From an uncultured Mycobacteriaceae bacterium (GTDB taxonomy: Bacteria > Actinomycetota > Actinomycetes > Mycobacteriales > Mycobacteriaceae): 64,000 bases of DNA. The translations under genes and the position numbers were made by a program. The stretch is taken from positions 138,400 to 202,399 of the forward strand of contig CADEGF010000004.1 of assembly GCA_902826815.1 (NCBI GenBank), read 5' to 3'. The notes beneath the pieces were generated by a model. That model made no database searches and was not told the origin of the DNA. It saw nothing but the letters and a program-made list of their open reading frames with translations. Within the stretch, counting starts at the first letter, position 1, and every line of letters starts with the position of its first letter. Positions 1-13,625 of the stretch are shown piece after piece.

Positions 1-1
1 C

Positions 2-676
<675 letters not shown>

Positions 677-802
677 GGGCGGCGACCAGGGAGGACAGAA
701 GCTGAGGAGAGATATCACATGAAGGTGTGGTTGACTACACGGGCATCCGTCACGAGTGGGTCTCGGTTCTCGGGTGCGGCATACGACAGATTGGATAGAT
801 GA

Positions 803-1879
<1,077 letters not shown>

Positions 1880-1903
1880 GCACTGCGGTAACAGATATGT
1901 TGA

Positions 1904-1941
1904 TCTGACGGCGGTGATCCTTCGGGGTCGCCGCCGTCAGA
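1904..1941 (+). terminator. 17-bp UUCG-tetraloop hairpin after fbpA
   Basis: The two arms, 1904-1920 and 1925-1941, pair along 17 positions with only two G-U pairs and are closed by a C(TTCG)G tetraloop at 1921-1924. It begins 25 bp after the fbpA stop and ends 70 bp before fbpD. There is no clear T-run, which is common for mycobacterial intrinsic terminators. It probably ends or attenuates fbpA transcription before fbpD; a role as a 3' mRNA-stabilising structure is equally possible. Confidence 0.8.
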
Positions 1942-2011
1942 CGTTTCCACCGACGCGTAGTGATGTGGTTCACTGCATTGCGCGAGGACAGCCAAAGGTG
2001 AGGGTGGGTAG

Positions 2012-2890
2012 ATGCGCGGGATGATTCGAGCGGTCATGTCGGTGTTGCTTGCGGCGGGCCTGTGGTCGGCGGTGGCGCCGATCGCCAAGGCCGACGGCGT
2101 CGAGATGCTGATGGTGCCGTCAGCGGCCATGGGACGCGACATCCCCGTTGCCTTCCAGGGCGGCGGCCCCCACGCGGTCATCCTGCTCGACGCGTTCAAC
2201 GCAGGCCCGGACGTGAGCAACTGGGTTGGTGCCGGCGCCTTCAACACGCTGGCGGGTAAGGGCATCTCGGTGGCCGCGCCTGCAGGCGGCGCCTGGAGCA
2301 TGTACACCAACTGGGAGCAGGACGGCAGCAAGCAGTGGGAGACGTTCCTCGCCGACGAGCTGCCTAGCTGGCTGGCCGCGAACAAGGGACTCGCACCGGG
2401 CGGGCACGGCGTCGTCGGCGCCGCGCAGGGCGGCACAGCGGCGATGACGCTGGCGGCGTTCCACCCCGACCGGTACCGCTACGCGGGTTCGTTGTCTGGC
2501 TTCCTCAACCCGTCGAACACATACACGAACGGTGCCATCACCGCCGGGCTCGCCCAGTTCGGCGGCGTCGACATCCGCAACATGTGGGGTTTGCCACAGC
2601 TGGGCCGATGGAAGTGGCACGACCCCGATGTGCACGTTCAGCTGCTGGCTGACAACAACACCCGGCTGTGGGTGTTCAGCCCGACCACCCTCGGATGCGC
2701 TGACCCCGCGGCGATGATCGGATACTGCGACATCGCGCAGGGCAGCAACCGCCAGTTCTACCAGCACTACCGCACCGTCGGCGGTCACAACGGGCACTTC
2801 GACTTCCCGCCGGGGGGCGAACACGACTGGGGCACCTGGGGTCCGCAGCTCGCCGCGATGTCCGGCGAACTCGTCACGACGATCAAGTGA
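2012..2890 (+). CDS. fbpD: MPT51-type antigen 85 homologue without catalytic triad
   Basis: Secreted antigen 85 relative of 292 residues with a signal peptide (about 1-27, ending near AKA). It keeps the alpha/beta-hydrolase frame: [38 protein letters not shown]. The nucleophile position reads GAAQGG, so Gln139 replaces the catalytic serine, as known for MPT51. That protein has no mycolyltransferase activity and is thought to bind carbohydrate or matrix proteins. The C-terminal HDWGTWG retains the histidine region. Another ATG at 2021 could serve as the start. It stands third in the antigen 85 cluster, ahead of a DUF732-type gene and the Rv3802c-type lipase. Confidence 0.93.
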   Translation: MRGMIRAVMSVLLAAGLWSAVAPIAKADGVEMLMVPSAAMGRDIPVAFQGGGPHAVILLDAFNAGPDVSNWVGAGAFNTLAGKGISVAAPAGGAWSMYTNWEQDGSKQWETFLADELPSWLAANKGLAPGGHGVVGAAQGGTAAMTLAAFHPDRYRYAGSLSGFLNPSNTYTNGAITAGLAQFGGVDIRNMWGLPQLGRWKWHDPDVHVQLLADNNTRLWVFSPTTLGCADPAAMIGYCDIAQGSNRQFYQHYRTVGGHNGHFDFPPGGEHDWGTWGPQLAAMSGELVTTIK

Positions 2891-2916
2891 CTCTCTAGCG
2901 CCGGTACCTTGGAGGA

Positions 2917-3387
2917 GTGCAGCACACGGTTCGGCGTTGGCCGATGTGGTCGGCTGGGGTCGCCGTAGCGACATCCCTGGTCGCCCCATGCACGGCTTGC
3001 ACCTCGGGTGACGGCATGCTGCCGACGATGTCGGTGCAGCCGCCGCCGACGGTGCAATCGCGAGCCCAGGCCCAGGGCAGCGGACCGCAGGCCGAAGGCG
3101 CTGCACCCACTGCATTGACGGTGACCGCTCAGCAGCGGGCGTATCTCGATGCGCTCAAAGCCGCAGGCGTGCCCGCGTCGACCGATCTGCTCGCGTTGAG
3201 CATCGGGTCGTATGTGTGCCAGGCACGCGCAGCCAAGCAGTCGGACGCGGCCGTGCGCGACTACGTGACCCCGCTTGTGCGCGGCGATGTGCGCAGCAAT
3301 CCGATGAACGCCATCTCGCCGCCGCCGGCCGAGGTGGACGCCCTCACCGCCGACTACATTCGGATCGCTACCGAACGTCTCTGCTAG
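2917..3387 (+). CDS. Putative secreted/lipoprotein with DUF732-like domain
   Basis: Small exported protein of 156 residues from a GTG; an ATG at 2944 is an alternative and leaves a better spaced upstream sequence, because the GGAGG at 2911 is almost adjacent to the GTG. The N-terminus is hydrophobic with Cys residues after it, so lipidation is possible but the lipobox is poor. A proline/glutamine-rich linker (about 35-65) precedes a compact helical domain: [23 protein letters not shown] and IRIATERLC, with paired cysteines, typical of mycobacterial DUF732 proteins of unknown function. Only 14 bp separate it from the lipase gene, so co-transcription is likely. Confidence 0.75.
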   Translation: MQHTVRRWPMWSAGVAVATSLVAPCTACTSGDGMLPTMSVQPPPTVQSRAQAQGSGPQAEGAAPTALTVTAQQRAYLDALKAAGVPASTDLLALSIGSYVCQARAAKQSDAAVRDYVTPLVRGDVRSNPMNAISPPPAEVDALTADYIRIATERLC

Positions 3388-3401
3388 ACAGCAAGGAACG
3401 C

Positions 3402-4409
3402 ATGCCTACCAATAGTCGGCGGAAACGCCACCGGATTCTCGCGCTCATCGCAGCGGTGTCGATGGCGGTCGTCGTGGGTCTGGTCTCATTCCTCGTGTGG
3501 GTCATGGTCCGCCAGCCCGACAAGCCGGACACCGCCCTCCCGCCGTCGGCTGTGCCGCCGACGAGCGGGCCGACCACGGGTAAGCCGCGTCCGGAGTTCC
3601 AGGACGCGAGCTGCCCTGACGTGCAGATGATTTCGATACCGGGAACGTGGGAGTCGTCGCCGGCGCTCGATCCGTTCAACCCGACGCAGTTCCCGATCGC
3701 GTTGTTGCTGAACGTGAGCAACCCGATCCGTGGGCAGTTCGGCACCGACCGGCTCGAGGTCTACACGGTTCCCTACACCGCGCAGTTCCACAATCCGTTG
3801 TCCGCCGACGGTCAGATGAACTACAACGACAGCCGTGCCGAGGGCACCCGCAACGCGGTCAAGGCGATGACGGATATGAACAACCGGTGCCCGCTGACGA
3901 GCTACGTGCTGGTCGGGTTCTCGCAGGGCGCGGTGATCGCGGGCGATATGGCCAGCGATATCGGCAACGGCCGCGGTCCTGTCGACGCCGACTTGGTGCT
4001 CGGCGTGACGTTGATCGCCGACGGTCGCAGGCAGACCGGGGTTGGCATGGACATCGGCCCCAACCCGCCCGGTCAGGGCGCCGAGATCACGCTGAACGAG
4101 GTGCCGATGCTGTCGTCGATGGGGTTGACGATGACGGGTCCGCGGCCTGGCGGCTTCGGCGTGCTCAACGACCGCGTCAACGAGATCTGCGCGACGGGTG
4201 ACCTGATCTGCTCGGCGCCGGAAGAGGCGTTCTCGATCGCCAACCTGCCCAAGACGTTGGAGGTGCTCGCGGGCGGCGCGGGTCAGCCCGTGCACGCGAT
4301 GTATGCCACCACTCAGTTCTGGAATCTGGGCGGCCAGCCTGCCACCGCGTGGACTCTGGATTGGGCGCAGAAGGTCGTTGATAACGGTCCGCATCCAAAA
4401 CATGGCTGA
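3402..4409 (+). CDS. Cutinase-like cell-envelope lipase/thioesterase (Rv3802c type)
   Basis: Cutinase-superfamily serine hydrolase of 335 residues, matching Rv3802c (336), an essential envelope phospholipase/thioesterase linked to mycolate metabolism. A basic start and a single membrane anchor (about 11-36) are followed by a proline-rich linker and the hydrolase domain. Ser174 in GFSQGA, Asp267 in TGDLIC and His298 in PVHAMY match the known S175/D268/H299 triad with an offset of one. The start at 3402 was chosen because it places the anchor at the N-terminus; longer reading would run into the preceding gene. It lies directly upstream of fadD32-pks13-accD4. Confidence 0.93.
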   Translation: MPTNSRRKRHRILALIAAVSMAVVVGLVSFLVWVMVRQPDKPDTALPPSAVPPTSGPTTGKPRPEFQDASCPDVQMISIPGTWESSPALDPFNPTQFPIALLLNVSNPIRGQFGTDRLEVYTVPYTAQFHNPLSADGQMNYNDSRAEGTRNAVKAMTDMNNRCPLTSYVLVGFSQGAVIAGDMASDIGNGRGPVDADLVLGVTLIADGRRQTGVGMDIGPNPPGQGAEITLNEVPMLSSMGLTMTGPRPGGFGVLNDRVNEICATGDLICSAPEEAFSIANLPKTLEVLAGGAGQPVHAMYATTQFWNLGGQPATAWTLDWAQKVVDNGPHPKHG

Positions 4410-4661
4410 CACGTGACCGACGCAGATTTGGCCTTCAACAACTGGTCGCCTAACATTAAGAAATAACTAAGACTCATTACGGACGGCCGGGCGAAAAGTC
4501 CAGGTCACAGGGCATAGCAGCACCAGAGGCCAGCGCCTCGGTAACATCTTGCGGGGCTCAGCGTTCACGCGGACAACGGAGTCCCCGAGACGCCCGCGAA
4601 GCCCCGACGGTCCACGCGAGTTCGAGCATCGCGACGAGTGTGGTTTTGACAGGAGAGTGCG
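4410..4661 (+). promoter_or_regulatory. Intergenic leader of the fadD32-pks13-accD4 operon
   Basis: This 252-bp gap is the only sizeable spacer ahead of the fadD32 operon, so the operon promoter should lie here. An AT-rich patch (about 4452-4482) stands out from the surrounding GC-rich DNA and is the best place for a -10 region. A clear ribosome-binding site AGGAG at 4651-4655 stands six bases before the fadD32 ATG. No precise -35/-10 pair can be fixed from sequence alone. Confidence 0.5.
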
Positions 4662-6551
4662 ATGGGGTTCCATAACCCGTTCATCAAAGACGGACAGATC
4701 AGACTTCCCGACAGCGGAAGCCTGGTTCTTCACGTCGAGCGGTGGACGAAGGTGCGTGGAAACAAGCTCGCGTACCGGTTCCTGGACTTCTCCACCGAGC
4801 GCGACGGTGTCGCCAGGGATCTGACCTGGGCCGACTTCGGCATGCGTAACCGTGCCGTCGGTGCCCGCCTGCAGCAGGTGACCGAACCCGGCGACCGGAT
4901 CGCCATCCTCTGCCCGCAGAACCTCGAGTACCTCATCGCCTTCTTCGGCACTCTCTACTCCGGCCGCATCGCGGTGCCGCTGTTCGATCCAAGCGAGCCC
5001 GGCCACGTCGGCCGGCTGCACGCCGTCATCGACGACTGCCACCCATCTGCCATCCTCACCACCACCGAGGCCGCAGAGGGCGTCCGAAAGTTCTTCCGCA
5101 GCAGGCCCGCCAAGGAGCGGCCGCGCGTCATCGCCGTCGACGCGGTGCCCGACGAGGTCGGCGCCACCTGGGAGCCGGTCAAGGTCGAGCAGGACACCAT
5201 CGCCTACCTGCAGTACACGTCCGGGTCGACGCGCATCCCCACCGGCGTGCAGATCACGCACCTGAACCTGGCCACCAACGTGGTGCAGGTGATCGAGGCG
5301 CTGGAAGGCGAGGAGGGTGACCGCGGGGTCTCCTGGCTGCCGTTCTTCCATGACATGGGTCTGATCACCGCGATGATCTCGCCGATGATCGGTCACTACG
5401 TGGAGTTCATGACTCCCGCGGCGTTCGTCCGCCGCCCCGGCCGGTGGATCCGCGCGATGGCGCGTCAGCCGGACGACACCGGCGGTGTCATCTCCGTTGC
5501 GCCGAACTTCGCCTTCGACCACGCCGCCGTGCGCGGGGTCCCGAAGGAGGGTGAGCCCGAGCTCGACCTCAGCGTGGTCAAGTGCATCCTCAACGGCAGC
5601 GAGCCCATCTCGGCAGCCACCGTGCGCCGGTTCAACGAGGCGTTCAGCCCGTTCGGCTTCAAACCGCAGGCGATCAAGCCGTCCTACGGTCTTGCCGAGG
5701 CCACGCTGTTCGTGTCGACGACCCCGATGGGGGTCCACCCGACGATCACGCACGTCGACCGCGAAGCGTTGAACACCGGCACGTTCGTCGAGGTTGCCGA
5801 GGATTCCCCCAGCGCGGTGGCGCAGGCGGGTGCAGGCAAGGTCGGCATCTCGGAATGGGCGACGATCGTCGACGCCGAGACCGCGTCCGAAGTTCCCGAC
5901 GGCCACATCGGCGAGATCTGGATCAGCGGCCAGAACATGGGCACCGGATACTGGGGGAAGCCGGAGGAGACCGTCGCGACCTTCCAGAACATCCTGAAGT
6001 CACGCACCAATCCGTCGCATGCCGAAGGCGCGACCGACGATGCGACCTGGGTGCGCACCGGCGATTACGGCGCCTATTACAACGGCGAGCTCTACATCAC
6101 CGGCCGCGTCAAAGACCTCGTCATCATCGACGGCCGCAACCACTATCCGCAGGACCTCGAGTACTCCGCGCAGGAGTCGACGAAGGCGCTGCGCACCGGA
6201 TACGTCGCGGCGTTTTCCGTTCCCGCCAACCAACTTCCGGACGAGGTGTTCTCCAACGCGCACGCGGGTCTCAAGCGCGACCCCGACGACACATCCGAGC
6301 AGCTGGTCATCGTCGGCGAGCGGGCGCCCGGCTCGCACAAGATGGACATGGTGCCGGTCACCGATGGCATCCGCGCCGCGATCGCGGTGCGTCACGGCGT
6401 CACCGTGCGCGACGTGCTGCTGACACCTGCGGGCGCGATCCCGCGCACCTCGAGCGGAAAGATCGGCCGCCGCGCCTGCCGCGCCGCCTACCTTGACGGC
6501 AGCCTGCGTAGCGGGAAGGTGGCAAACGCCTTCCCTGACGAAACTGACTGA
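4662..6551 (+). CDS. fadD32: Long-chain fatty acyl-AMP ligase for mycolate condensation
   Basis: Acyl-AMP ligase of 629 residues (637 in M. tuberculosis). It adenylates the meromycolic acid and loads it on the N-terminal carrier domain of Pks13. The ANL fold is visible: the P-loop-like [12 protein letters not shown] near residue 185, [10 protein letters not shown] with its HDMG motif, [10 protein letters not shown], the RTGDYG core and the C-terminal [17 protein letters not shown] and [14 protein letters not shown] (catalytic Lys). The FAAL-type start NPFIKDGQI is typical. The ATG at 4662 has AGGAG six bases upstream. The stop is 20 bp before pks13. Confidence 0.97.
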   Translation: MGFHNPFIKDGQIRLPDSGSLVLHVERWTKVRGNKLAYRFLDFSTERDGVARDLTWADFGMRNRAVGARLQQVTEPGDRIAILCPQNLEYLIAFFGTLYSGRIAVPLFDPSEPGHVGRLHAVIDDCHPSAILTTTEAAEGVRKFFRSRPAKERPRVIAVDAVPDEVGATWEPVKVEQDTIAYLQYTSGSTRIPTGVQITHLNLATNVVQVIEALEGEEGDRGVSWLPFFHDMGLITAMISPMIGHYVEFMTPAAFVRRPGRWIRAMARQPDDTGGVISVAPNFAFDHAAVRGVPKEGEPELDLSVVKCILNGSEPISAATVRRFNEAFSPFGFKPQAIKPSYGLAEATLFVSTTPMGVHPTITHVDREALNTGTFVEVAEDSPSAVAQAGAGKVGISEWATIVDAETASEVPDGHIGEIWISGQNMGTGYWGKPEETVATFQNILKSRTNPSHAEGATDDATWVRTGDYGAYYNGELYITGRVKDLVIIDGRNHYPQDLEYSAQESTKALRTGYVAAFSVPANQLPDEVFSNAHAGLKRDPDDTSEQLVIVGERAPGSHKMDMVPVTDGIRAAIAVRHGVTVRDVLLTPAGAIPRTSSGKIGRRACRAAYLDGSLRSGKVANAFPDETD

Positions 6552-6571
6552 ACTGCGGACTGACACTGAAA

Positions 6572-9500
6572 ATGACTGATACAGAACCGGATTCACAGAG
6601 CACGCCCGAGGGCGACGGAGCCGCTACGGCGGCGACATCCGACGAAGGTGACCACGAAGGTTTCAAGCTCGCCCCAGAACGTGCCGCCGCACCCGCGCGC
6701 ACAGACATGACCGTCGCGGAGATGCGCGACTGGCTTCGCAACTGGATCTCCAACGCGACCGGCCAGCCGGCCGACGGGATCGACGACTCCGTCCCGATGG
6801 TCGAACTCGGCCTGTCCTCGCGCGACGCGGTGGCGATGGCGAGCGACATCGAGGACCTCACCGGAGTGACGTTGACGGCGACCGTCGCGTTCCGTCACCC
6901 GACCATCGAGTCGCTTGCCACGGTCATCGTCGAAGGCGAGCCGGAGGTTTACGACGACGGCGAAGACGCCGATTGGTCGCGCGACCAGGACCTGGACGAC
7001 ATCGCGATCGTCGGGCTTGCCACCCGATTCCCCGGCGATATGAACACGCCCGACGAGATGTGGCAGGCACTTCTCGAGGGTCGCGATGCGATCACCGATC
7101 TACCAGAAGGCCGCTGGGAGGAATTCCTCGACGAGCCACGTCTTGCCGAACGCGTCGCCAAGGCGCACGTTCGCGGCGGGTATCTGAAGGACATCAAGGG
7201 ATTCGACGCCGAGTTCTTCGCGCTCTCGAAGCTCGAGGCCGACAACATCGACCCGCAGCAGCGGATGGCGCTTGAGTTGACGTGGGAAGCGTTGGAGAAC
7301 GCGCGCATTCCGGCTTCGTCGCTGAGGGGCGAGGCGGTCGCGGTGTTCATGGGCTCGTCCAACGCCGACTACCAGAACCTGGCATTGTCGGATCCCAGCA
7401 TCACCCACCCGTACGCCATCACCGGCAACTCCAGTTCGATCATCGCCAACCGGGTTTCATACTTCTTCGACTTCCGTGGGCCGTCGGTGACCGTCGACAC
7501 CGCGTGCTCGAGCTCGCTGGTCGCCGCGCACCAGGGGGTGCAAGCGCTGCGCTCGGGCGAGGCCGACGTCGCTGTGGTCGGCGGCGTCAACGCACTGGTC
7601 ACCCCGCTGGTCACGATCGGCTTCAACGAGGTCGGCGGCGTGCTGGCGCCCGACGGCCGGATCAAATCGTTCTCGCAGGACGCCGACGGCTATGCACGCT
7701 CCGAGGGCGGTGGAGTGCTGGTCTTCAAGCGCGTCGCAGACGCCAGGCGCGACGGCGACGAGATCCTCGCCGTCATCGCGGGTAGCGCGGTCAACCACGA
7801 CGGGCGCTCCAACGGCATGCTGGCGCCGAATCCGGACGCGCAGGCCGAGGTGCTGCGCAAGGCGTACAAGAATGCGGGCATCAACCCGCGTGACGTCGAC
7901 TACATCGAGGCGCACGGCACCGGCACCATTCTCGGTGACCCGATCGAGGCCGACGCGCTCGGCCGGGTCGTCGGCCGGGGCCGCGAAGCCGACAAGCCCG
8001 CATTGCTCGGCGCGGTGAAATCCAATGTGGGACACCTGGAGTCGGCAGCAGGCGCGGCCAGCCTGTCCAAGATGACGCTGGCGCTGCGCAACAACAAGCT
8101 GCCACCGTCGATCAACTACGCCGGGCCCAACCCCTACATCGACTTCGAGGGTGTGCGGCTGAAGGTCAACGACGCCGTCACCGACTGGCCACGCTACAGC
8201 GGCCACGCGATCACCGGCGTCTCCGGGTTCGGCTTCGGCGGGGCGAACGCACACCTGGTGCTGCGCGAGGTGCTGCCGTCGGATCTGGTAGAGCCCGAAC
8301 CCGAAACCGAGGACACCTCTGCAGGCAAGCACGCACGGGGCGCGAGCGCCGAAGAAGACCCAGCCGTATTCGTCGGCGGGGTGCGGATGGACGAGTACGG
8401 CGAGTTCGTCGACTCCGACAGCGAGAGCGACGAACCGGAGGCCGCAGGGACATACGGCGAATTCGGCCAGCACAGTTTCGACACCGACGACCGCGAGCCG
8501 GAACTGCCAGGCTTGACGGACGAGGCCAAGCGCCTCCTCGAGGTCGCTCGCGAGGAGATGGAAGCCGAAGAGCCGCACACACCTGTTGTGCCGCTGGCGA
8601 TTTCAGCCTTCCTGACATCGCGCAAGCGGACGGCGGCCGCCGAGCTGGCCGACTGGATCGACAGCGAGGAGGGTCGCGCGACCTCGCTCGAGGCGATCGG
8701 TCGGTCTCTGTCGCGACGCAACCACGGCCGGTCGCGGGCCGTGGTGATGGCACACGACCACGACGAGGCGGTCAAGGGTCTTCGCGCACTCGCGGACGGC
8801 AAGCAGAACCCGAACGTCTACAGCGCCGACGGTCCTGTCACGAACGGGCCGGTCTGGGTGCTTGCCGGTTTCGGCGCCCAGCACCGCAAGATGGCCAAGA
8901 GCCTGTATCTGCGCGACGAGGTGTTCGCGGACTGGATCAACAAGGTCGACGCACTGATCCAGGATGAGCTGGGCTACTCCGTCGTCGAACTGATCCTCGA
9001 CGACTCGCAGGATTACGGCATCGAGACCACTCAGGTCACCATCTTTGCGATCCAGGTCGCGCTCGGTGAGTTGCTGAAGCACCATGGCGCGAAACCCGGT
9101 GCGGTGGTTGGCCAGTCGCTCGGCGAGGCGGCTGCGGCGTACTTCGCAGGCGGCCTGTCGCTGGCCGACGCCACCCGCACCATCTGCTCACGCTCGCACC
9201 TGATGGGTGAGGGCGAGGCGATGCTGTTCGGCGAGTACATCCGGCTGATGGCACTCGTCGAGTACTCCGCGGACGAGATCAAGACGGTGTTCTCCGACTA
9301 TCCCGACCTCGAGGTGTGCGTCTACGCCGCGCCGACGCAGACCGTGATCGGCGGGCCGCCGGAGCAGGTCGACGCGATCATCGAGCGCGCCGAGCGGGAG
9401 GGCAAGTTCGCCCGCAAGTTCCAGACCAAGGGCGCCAGCCACACCCAGCAGATGGACCCGCTGCTCGGTGAGCTGGCCGCCGAACTGCAGGGCATCGAGC

Positions 9501-12007
9501 CGCGTCCGCTCACCATCGGCTATTACTCCACCGTGCACGAGGGCAGCTTGATCAGGCCCGGCGGCGAGCCGATCCACGATGTGGACTACTGGAAGAAGGG
9601 GCTGCGGCACAGCGTCTACTTCACGCACGGCATCCGCAACGCTGTCGACAACGGCCACACCACGTTCCTGGAGCTGGCGCCGAATCCCGTTGCGCTCATG
9701 CAGGTCGGCCTCACCACCGCGTCGGCCGGGCTGCACGACGGACAGCTGATCGCGACGCTGGCGCGCAAGCAGAACGAAGCCGATTCGATGACCGCCGCGA
9801 TGGCGCAGCTGTTCACTTACGGCCACGACATCGACTTCCGGACACTGTTCCCGCGCAAGTCTCGCGGCCTGGCAGGCGCGCTGGACTACGCGAACATTCC
9901 GCCGACCCGGTTCCGGCGCAAGCCGCACTGGCTGGATGCCCGTTTCACCGCCGACAGCTCGGGGATGATTCCTGGTGGGCACGTGGCGTTGCCTGACGGC
10001 CGCCACGTCTGGGAGTACGCACCACGGAGTGAGACGGACCTGGCGGCGCTGGTGAAAGCCGCTGCGACGCGAGTGCTTCCGGACGCCAAACTGACCGCGT
10101 CGGAGCAACGGGCGGTGCCCGCGGAGACTGCTCGCCTGGTCACCACATTGACCCGTCATCCCGGCGGAGCGAGTGTGCAGGTGCACGCCCGCATCGACGA
10201 GTCGTTCACGCTCGTCTACGACGCCATCGTGACCCGAGGCGGCGCCGCGACCGCACTTCCCACCGCGGTCGGCGCCGGAACGGTCGCCGAGCTGGTTTCG
10301 GCCGCTCCAGCCGTCGCTGATGCTGACGACGACGTGGAGATCCTGCAGGACTCCCTCACCCAAGGCATCAATCTCGGTGCAGGCTTTGCGAAGTGGACTC
10401 CGGATTCGGGTGAGACGATCAGCCAGCGCCTCGGCGCGATCGTCGGCGGCGCGATGGGCTATGAGCCCGAGGATCTCCCGTGGGAGGTGCCGCTGATCGA
10501 GTTGGGCCTTGACTCGTTGATGGCGGTCCGGATCAAGAACCGCGTCGAGTACGACTTCGACCTTCCGCCGATTCAGCTGACCGCCGTGCGCGACGCGAAC
10601 CTGTACGCGGTCGAGAAGCTCATCGAGTACGCGATCGAGCACCGCGGCGAGGTCGAAGAGCTCGCGGAGCACCAGAAGACACAGACACCAGAAGAGATCG
10701 CGGCAGCGCAGGCCGAGCTCATGGGCGGAGCGACCACGGTCGCCGAGCTCGAAGAGAAGCTGGCCGAGGCCGGCGCTGCGCCCACCGAAACGCCTGCGCC
10801 CGCGCCTGATACCGACGCCCCGATCCCGCCGCCGCCGACCGACCCGTCGGGCCCGAAGGCCAACGGCGATCAGCCGAGTGCGGCGGCGCTCGCCGCTGAA
10901 GTGCTGACGCAGGAGGCCGTCACCGAGGCACTCGGCTCCGACGTGCCGCCGCGTGAGGCAGCCGAGCGGGTGACGTTCGCGACATGGGCCATCGTCACGG
11001 GCAAGTCACCTGGCGGCATCTTCAACGCGCTGCCCACGCTCGACGACGAGACGGCGGCGAAGATGGCGGCGCGGCTGACCGAACGCGCCGAGGGCACCAT
11101 CACCGTCGACGATGTGAAGAACTCGCCGACGATCGAGGCGCTGGCCACCATCGTGCGCGAACACCTCGAGGCGGGTGAGCTCGACGGCTTCGTCCGGACG
11201 CTGCGCGCTCCGAAAGAGGGGTCGTCGAAGATCCCCGTCTTCGTGTTCCACCCCGCGGGTGGCTCGACGGTGGTCTACGAGCCCCTGCTGAACCGCCTTC
11301 CGGCGGACACTCCGATGTACGGCATCGAGCGGGTCGAGGGTTCCGTGGAGGAGCGCGCCGCCGAGTACGTCCCGAAGCTGCTGGAGCTGCACAAGGGCCC
11401 GTTCATCCTTGCCGGCTGGTCGCTCGGTGGTGCTCTGGCCTACGCGTGCGCGATCGGTCTTGAAGAAGCGGGCGCGGACGTGAAGTTCGTCGGCTTGATC
11501 GACATGGTGATGGCCGGCGAAGAGATCCCGAAGACCAAGGAAGAGACCAGGGCCCGGTGGGACCGCTACGCGAAATTCGCGGAGCGCACCTTCAACGTGC
11601 AGGTACCTGCGATCCCGTACGAGCAGCTCGAGGAGCTCGACGATGACGGCCAGGTGCGGTTCGTGCTGGACGCCGTCAAGGCGAGCGGTGTGGAGATTCC
11701 CGGCGGTGTCATCGAGCACCAGCGGACGTCGTATCTCGACAACCGTCTGCTCGAGACCGCGGAGATCCGTCCGTACCACGGACACGTGACGCTCTATATG
11801 GCCGACCGCTACCACGACGACGCGATCTTCTTCGAGCCGCGGTACGCCACCAGGAAGCCCGACGGCGGCTGGGGCGAGTACGTCTCCGACTTGGAGATCG
11901 TGCCGATCGGGGGCGAGCACATCCAGGCGATCGACGAGCCGTACATTGCCAAGGTCGGCGCGCACATGAGCGAGGCGATCAACCGCATAGACGCGCAGGA
12001 GAAGTAG
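6572..12007 (+). CDS. pks13: Polyketide synthase 13, mycolate condensase
   Basis: Condenses the meromycolyl chain with a carboxylated fatty acyl chain to give the alpha-alkyl beta-keto precursor of mycolic acids. Its 1811 residues show the full Pks13 order: N-terminal carrier (GLSSRDA, Ser near 83), ketosynthase with Cys312 in DTACSSS plus EAHGTGT and NVGHLES, acyltransferase with Ser849 in GQSLGEA, second carrier with Ser1315 in GLDSLMA, and thioesterase with Ser1617 in GWSLGG. The protein is about 78 residues longer than the 1733-residue M. tuberculosis enzyme. The extra length is in the N-terminus, an acidic KS-AT linker (about 575-665) and an Ala/Pro/Glu-rich linker before the thioesterase. 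The thioesterase releases the product to trehalose in the known pathway. Confidence 0.97.
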   Translation: MTDTEPDSQSTPEGDGAATAATSDEGDHEGFKLAPERAAAPARTDMTVAEMRDWLRNWISNATGQPADGIDDSVPMVELGLSSRDAVAMASDIEDLTGVTLTATVAFRHPTIESLATVIVEGEPEVYDDGEDADWSRDQDLDDIAIVGLATRFPGDMNTPDEMWQALLEGRDAITDLPEGRWEEFLDEPRLAERVAKAHVRGGYLKDIKGFDAEFFALSKLEADNIDPQQRMALELTWEALENARIPASSLRGEAVAVFMGSSNADYQNLALSDPSITHPYAITGNSSSIIANRVSYFFDFRGPSVTVDTACSSSLVAAHQGVQALRSGEADVAVVGGVNALVTPLVTIGFNEVGGVLAPDGRIKSFSQDADGYARSEGGGVLVFKRVADARRDGDEILAVIAGSAVNHDGRSNGMLAPNPDAQAEVLRKAYKNAGINPRDVDYIEAHGTGTILGDPIEADALGRVVGRGREADKPALLGAVKSNVGHLESAAGAASLSKMTLALRNNKLPPSINYAGPNPYIDFEGVRLKVNDAVTDWPRYSGHAITGVSGFGFGGANAHLVLREVLPSDLVEPEPETEDTSAGKHARGASAEEDPAVFVGGVRMDEYGEFVDSDSESDEPEAAGTYGEFGQHSFDTDDREPELPGLTDEAKRLLEVAREEMEAEEPHTPVVPLAISAFLTSRKRTAAAELADWIDSEEGRATSLEAIGRSLSRRNHGRSRAVVMAHDHDEAVKGLRALADGKQNPNVYSADGPVTNGPVWVLAGFGAQHRKMAKSLYLRDEVFADWINKVDALIQDELGYSVVELILDDSQDYGIETTQVTIFAIQVALGELLKHHGAKPGAVVGQSLGEAAAAYFAGGLSLADATRTICSRSHLMGEGEAMLFGEYIRLMALVEYSADEIKTVFSDYPDLEVCVYAAPTQTVIGGPPEQVDAIIERAEREGKFARKFQTKGASHTQQMDPLLGELAAELQGIEPRPLTIGYYSTVHEGSLIRPGGEPIHDVDYWKKGLRHSVYFTHGIRNAVDNGHTTFLELAPNPVALMQVGLTTASAGLHDGQLIATLARKQNEADSMTAAMAQLFTYGHDIDFRTLFPRKSRGLAGALDYANIPPTRFRRKPHWLDARFTADSSGMIPGGHVALPDGRHVWEYAPRSETDLAALVKAAATRVLPDAKLTASEQRAVPAETARLVTTLTRHPGGASVQVHARIDESFTLVYDAIVTRGGAATALPTAVGAGTVAELVSAAPAVADADDDVEILQDSLTQGINLGAGFAKWTPDSGETISQRLGAIVGGAMGYEPEDLPWEVPLIELGLDSLMAVRIKNRVEYDFDLPPIQLTAVRDANLYAVEKLIEYAIEHRGEVEELAEHQKTQTPEEIAAAQAELMGGATTVAELEEKLAEAGAAPTETPAPAPDTDAPIPPPPTDPSGPKANGDQPSAAALAAEVLTQEAVTEALGSDVPPREAAERVTFATWAIVTGKSPGGIFNALPTLDDETAAKMAARLTERAEGTITVDDVKNSPTIEALATIVREHLEAGELDGFVRTLRAPKEGSSKIPVFVFHPAGGSTVVYEPLLNRLPADTPMYGIERVEGSVEERAAEYVPKLLELHKGPFILAGWSLGGALAYACAIGLEEAGADVKFVGLIDMVMAGEEIPKTKEETRARWDRYAKFAERTFNVQVPAIPYEQLEELDDDGQVRFVLDAVKASGVEIPGGVIEHQRTSYLDNRLLETAEIRPYHGHVTLYMADRYHDDAIFFEPRYATRKPDGGWGEYVSDLEIVPIGGEHIQAIDEPYIAKVGAHMSEAINRIDAQEK

Positions 12008-12012
12008 GCGAC

Positions 12013-13563
12013 GTGACCAACCAAACCACCGCGGCACTGCTGGCTGAACTTCGCGAAAAGCTGGAGCTGGCAAAGGAACCCGGTGGCGAGAAGGCCGTCG
12101 CGAAGCGGGACAAGAAGGGCATCCCGAGCGCCCGCGCCCGCATCCACGCGCTCGTCGATCCGGGCAGCTTCCTGGAGATCGGTGCGCTGGCCAAGACGCC
12201 TGGTGATCCCGCCGCCCTCTTCGGCGACGGGGTGGTCACCGGGCACGCCACGATCAACGGGCGCCCGGTCGGCGTCTTCAGCCACGACCAGACGGTGTTC
12301 CAGGGTTCGGTCGGCGAGATGTTCGGCCGCAAGGTGGCCCGCCTGATGGAATGGGTGGCGATGGTCGGCTGCCCCATCATCGGCATCAACGACTCGGCAG
12401 GCGCCCGCATCCAGGATGCGGTCACCTCGCTGGCCTGGTACGCCGAACTCGGCCGCCGCCACGAGCTCTTGCGCGGGTTGGTGCCCGAGGTCTCGATCAT
12501 CCTCGGCAAATGTGCTGGCGGCGCGGTGTATTCACCGATCCAAACCGACCTCGTGGTGGCGGTGCGCGACCAGGGCTACATGTTCGTCACCGGTCCCGAC
12601 GTGATCAAGGACGTCACCGGCGAGGACGTCTCACTGGACGAACTCGGCGGTGCGGATGCCCAGGCCCGCTACGGCAACATCCACCAGGTCGTCGAGGATG
12701 AGAAGGCTGCCTTCCAGTACGTCCGCGATTACCTGAGCTTCCTGCCCCCCAACACCTTTGACGATCCGCCCGTCGTCAACCCCGGTCTGGAGCCGGAGAC
12801 CACGCCGCACGATCTCGAGCTCGACTCGATCGTGCCCGACTCCGACAACACCGCCTATGACATGCACGAGATCCTGCTGCGGATCTTCGACGACGGCGAC
12901 GTCTTCGATGTGGCACAGCAGCAGGGGCAGGCCATCATCACCGCGTTCGCGCGCGTCGACGGGCGGCCGGTTGGGGTGATCGCGAACCAGCCGATGTACC
13001 TGTCGGGTTCGATCGACAACGCGGCGTCGGACAAAGCGGCGCGGTTCATCAGGTTCTGCGACTCCTACAACCTCCCCTTGGTTTTCGTCGTCGACACCCC
13101 CGGCTTCATGCCCGGCGTCGAACAGGAGAAGGGCGGCATCATCAAGCGTGGTGGCCGTTTCCTGAACGCGGTCGTCGAAGCCGATGTGCCGAAGGTGACG
13201 ATCACGATCCGCAAGTCCTACGGCGGCGCCTATGCGGTGATGGGCTCCAAGCAGTTGAGCGCCGACCTGAACTTCGCATGGCCCACCGCCAGGATCGCCG
13301 TTATCGGTGCGGAGGGCGCAGCCCAGCTGTTGGTGAAGCGGTTCCCGGACCCCACGGCGCCAGAGGTACAGAAGATCCGGGCGGAATTCATCGAGGGTTA
13401 CAACCTCAACATGGCCACCCCGTGGATCGCCGCCGAGCGCGGGTTCATCGACGCGGTGATTCAGCCGCACGAGACCCGGCTACTGCTGCGCAAGTCGCTG
13501 CATCTGTTGCGGGACAAGCAGATCAAACGCGTGCAGCGTAAGCACGGCCTGACCCCGATCTAG
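12013..13563 (+). CDS. accD4: Acyl-CoA carboxylase beta subunit for Pks13 extender
   Basis: Carboxyltransferase subunit of 516 residues (522 in M. tuberculosis). With AccA3, AccD5 and AccE5 it carboxylates the long-chain acyl-CoA that becomes the alpha branch of mycolic acids. Two crotonase-like halves are seen: the N-terminal part with [10 protein letters not shown]-like entry, [19 protein letters not shown] and [11 protein letters not shown], and the C-terminal part with [20 protein letters not shown] and [15 protein letters not shown]. Start is GTG, five bases after the pks13 stop, with an AGGAG in the last pks13 codons, so the two are translationally linked. It ends the fadD32 operon. Confidence 0.96.
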   Translation: MTNQTTAALLAELREKLELAKEPGGEKAVAKRDKKGIPSARARIHALVDPGSFLEIGALAKTPGDPAALFGDGVVTGHATINGRPVGVFSHDQTVFQGSVGEMFGRKVARLMEWVAMVGCPIIGINDSAGARIQDAVTSLAWYAELGRRHELLRGLVPEVSIILGKCAGGAVYSPIQTDLVVAVRDQGYMFVTGPDVIKDVTGEDVSLDELGGADAQARYGNIHQVVEDEKAAFQYVRDYLSFLPPNTFDDPPVVNPGLEPETTPHDLELDSIVPDSDNTAYDMHEILLRIFDDGDVFDVAQQQGQAIITAFARVDGRPVGVIANQPMYLSGSIDNAASDKAARFIRFCDSYNLPLVFVVDTPGFMPGVEQEKGGIIKRGGRFLNAVVEADVPKVTITIRKSYGGAYAVMGSKQLSADLNFAWPTARIAVIGAEGAAQLLVKRFPDPTAPEVQKIRAEFIEGYNLNMATPWIAAERGFIDAVIQPHETRLLLRKSLHLLRDKQIKRVQRKHGLTPI

Positions 13564-13625
13564 GCCGGCGGGGGCGGATCGTCATAGTGCCTCCCAGCCG
13601 CATGCTCGACGCCTACGCTGTCACC

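Noticed and set aside
4467-5906. 479-codon minus-strand frame opposite fadD32
   Set aside because: Antisense to a clear essential gene and lacking family features; shadow of third-position GC bias.
9188-10672. 494-codon minus-strand frame opposite pks13
   Set aside because: Same reason; follows the codon phase of pks13.
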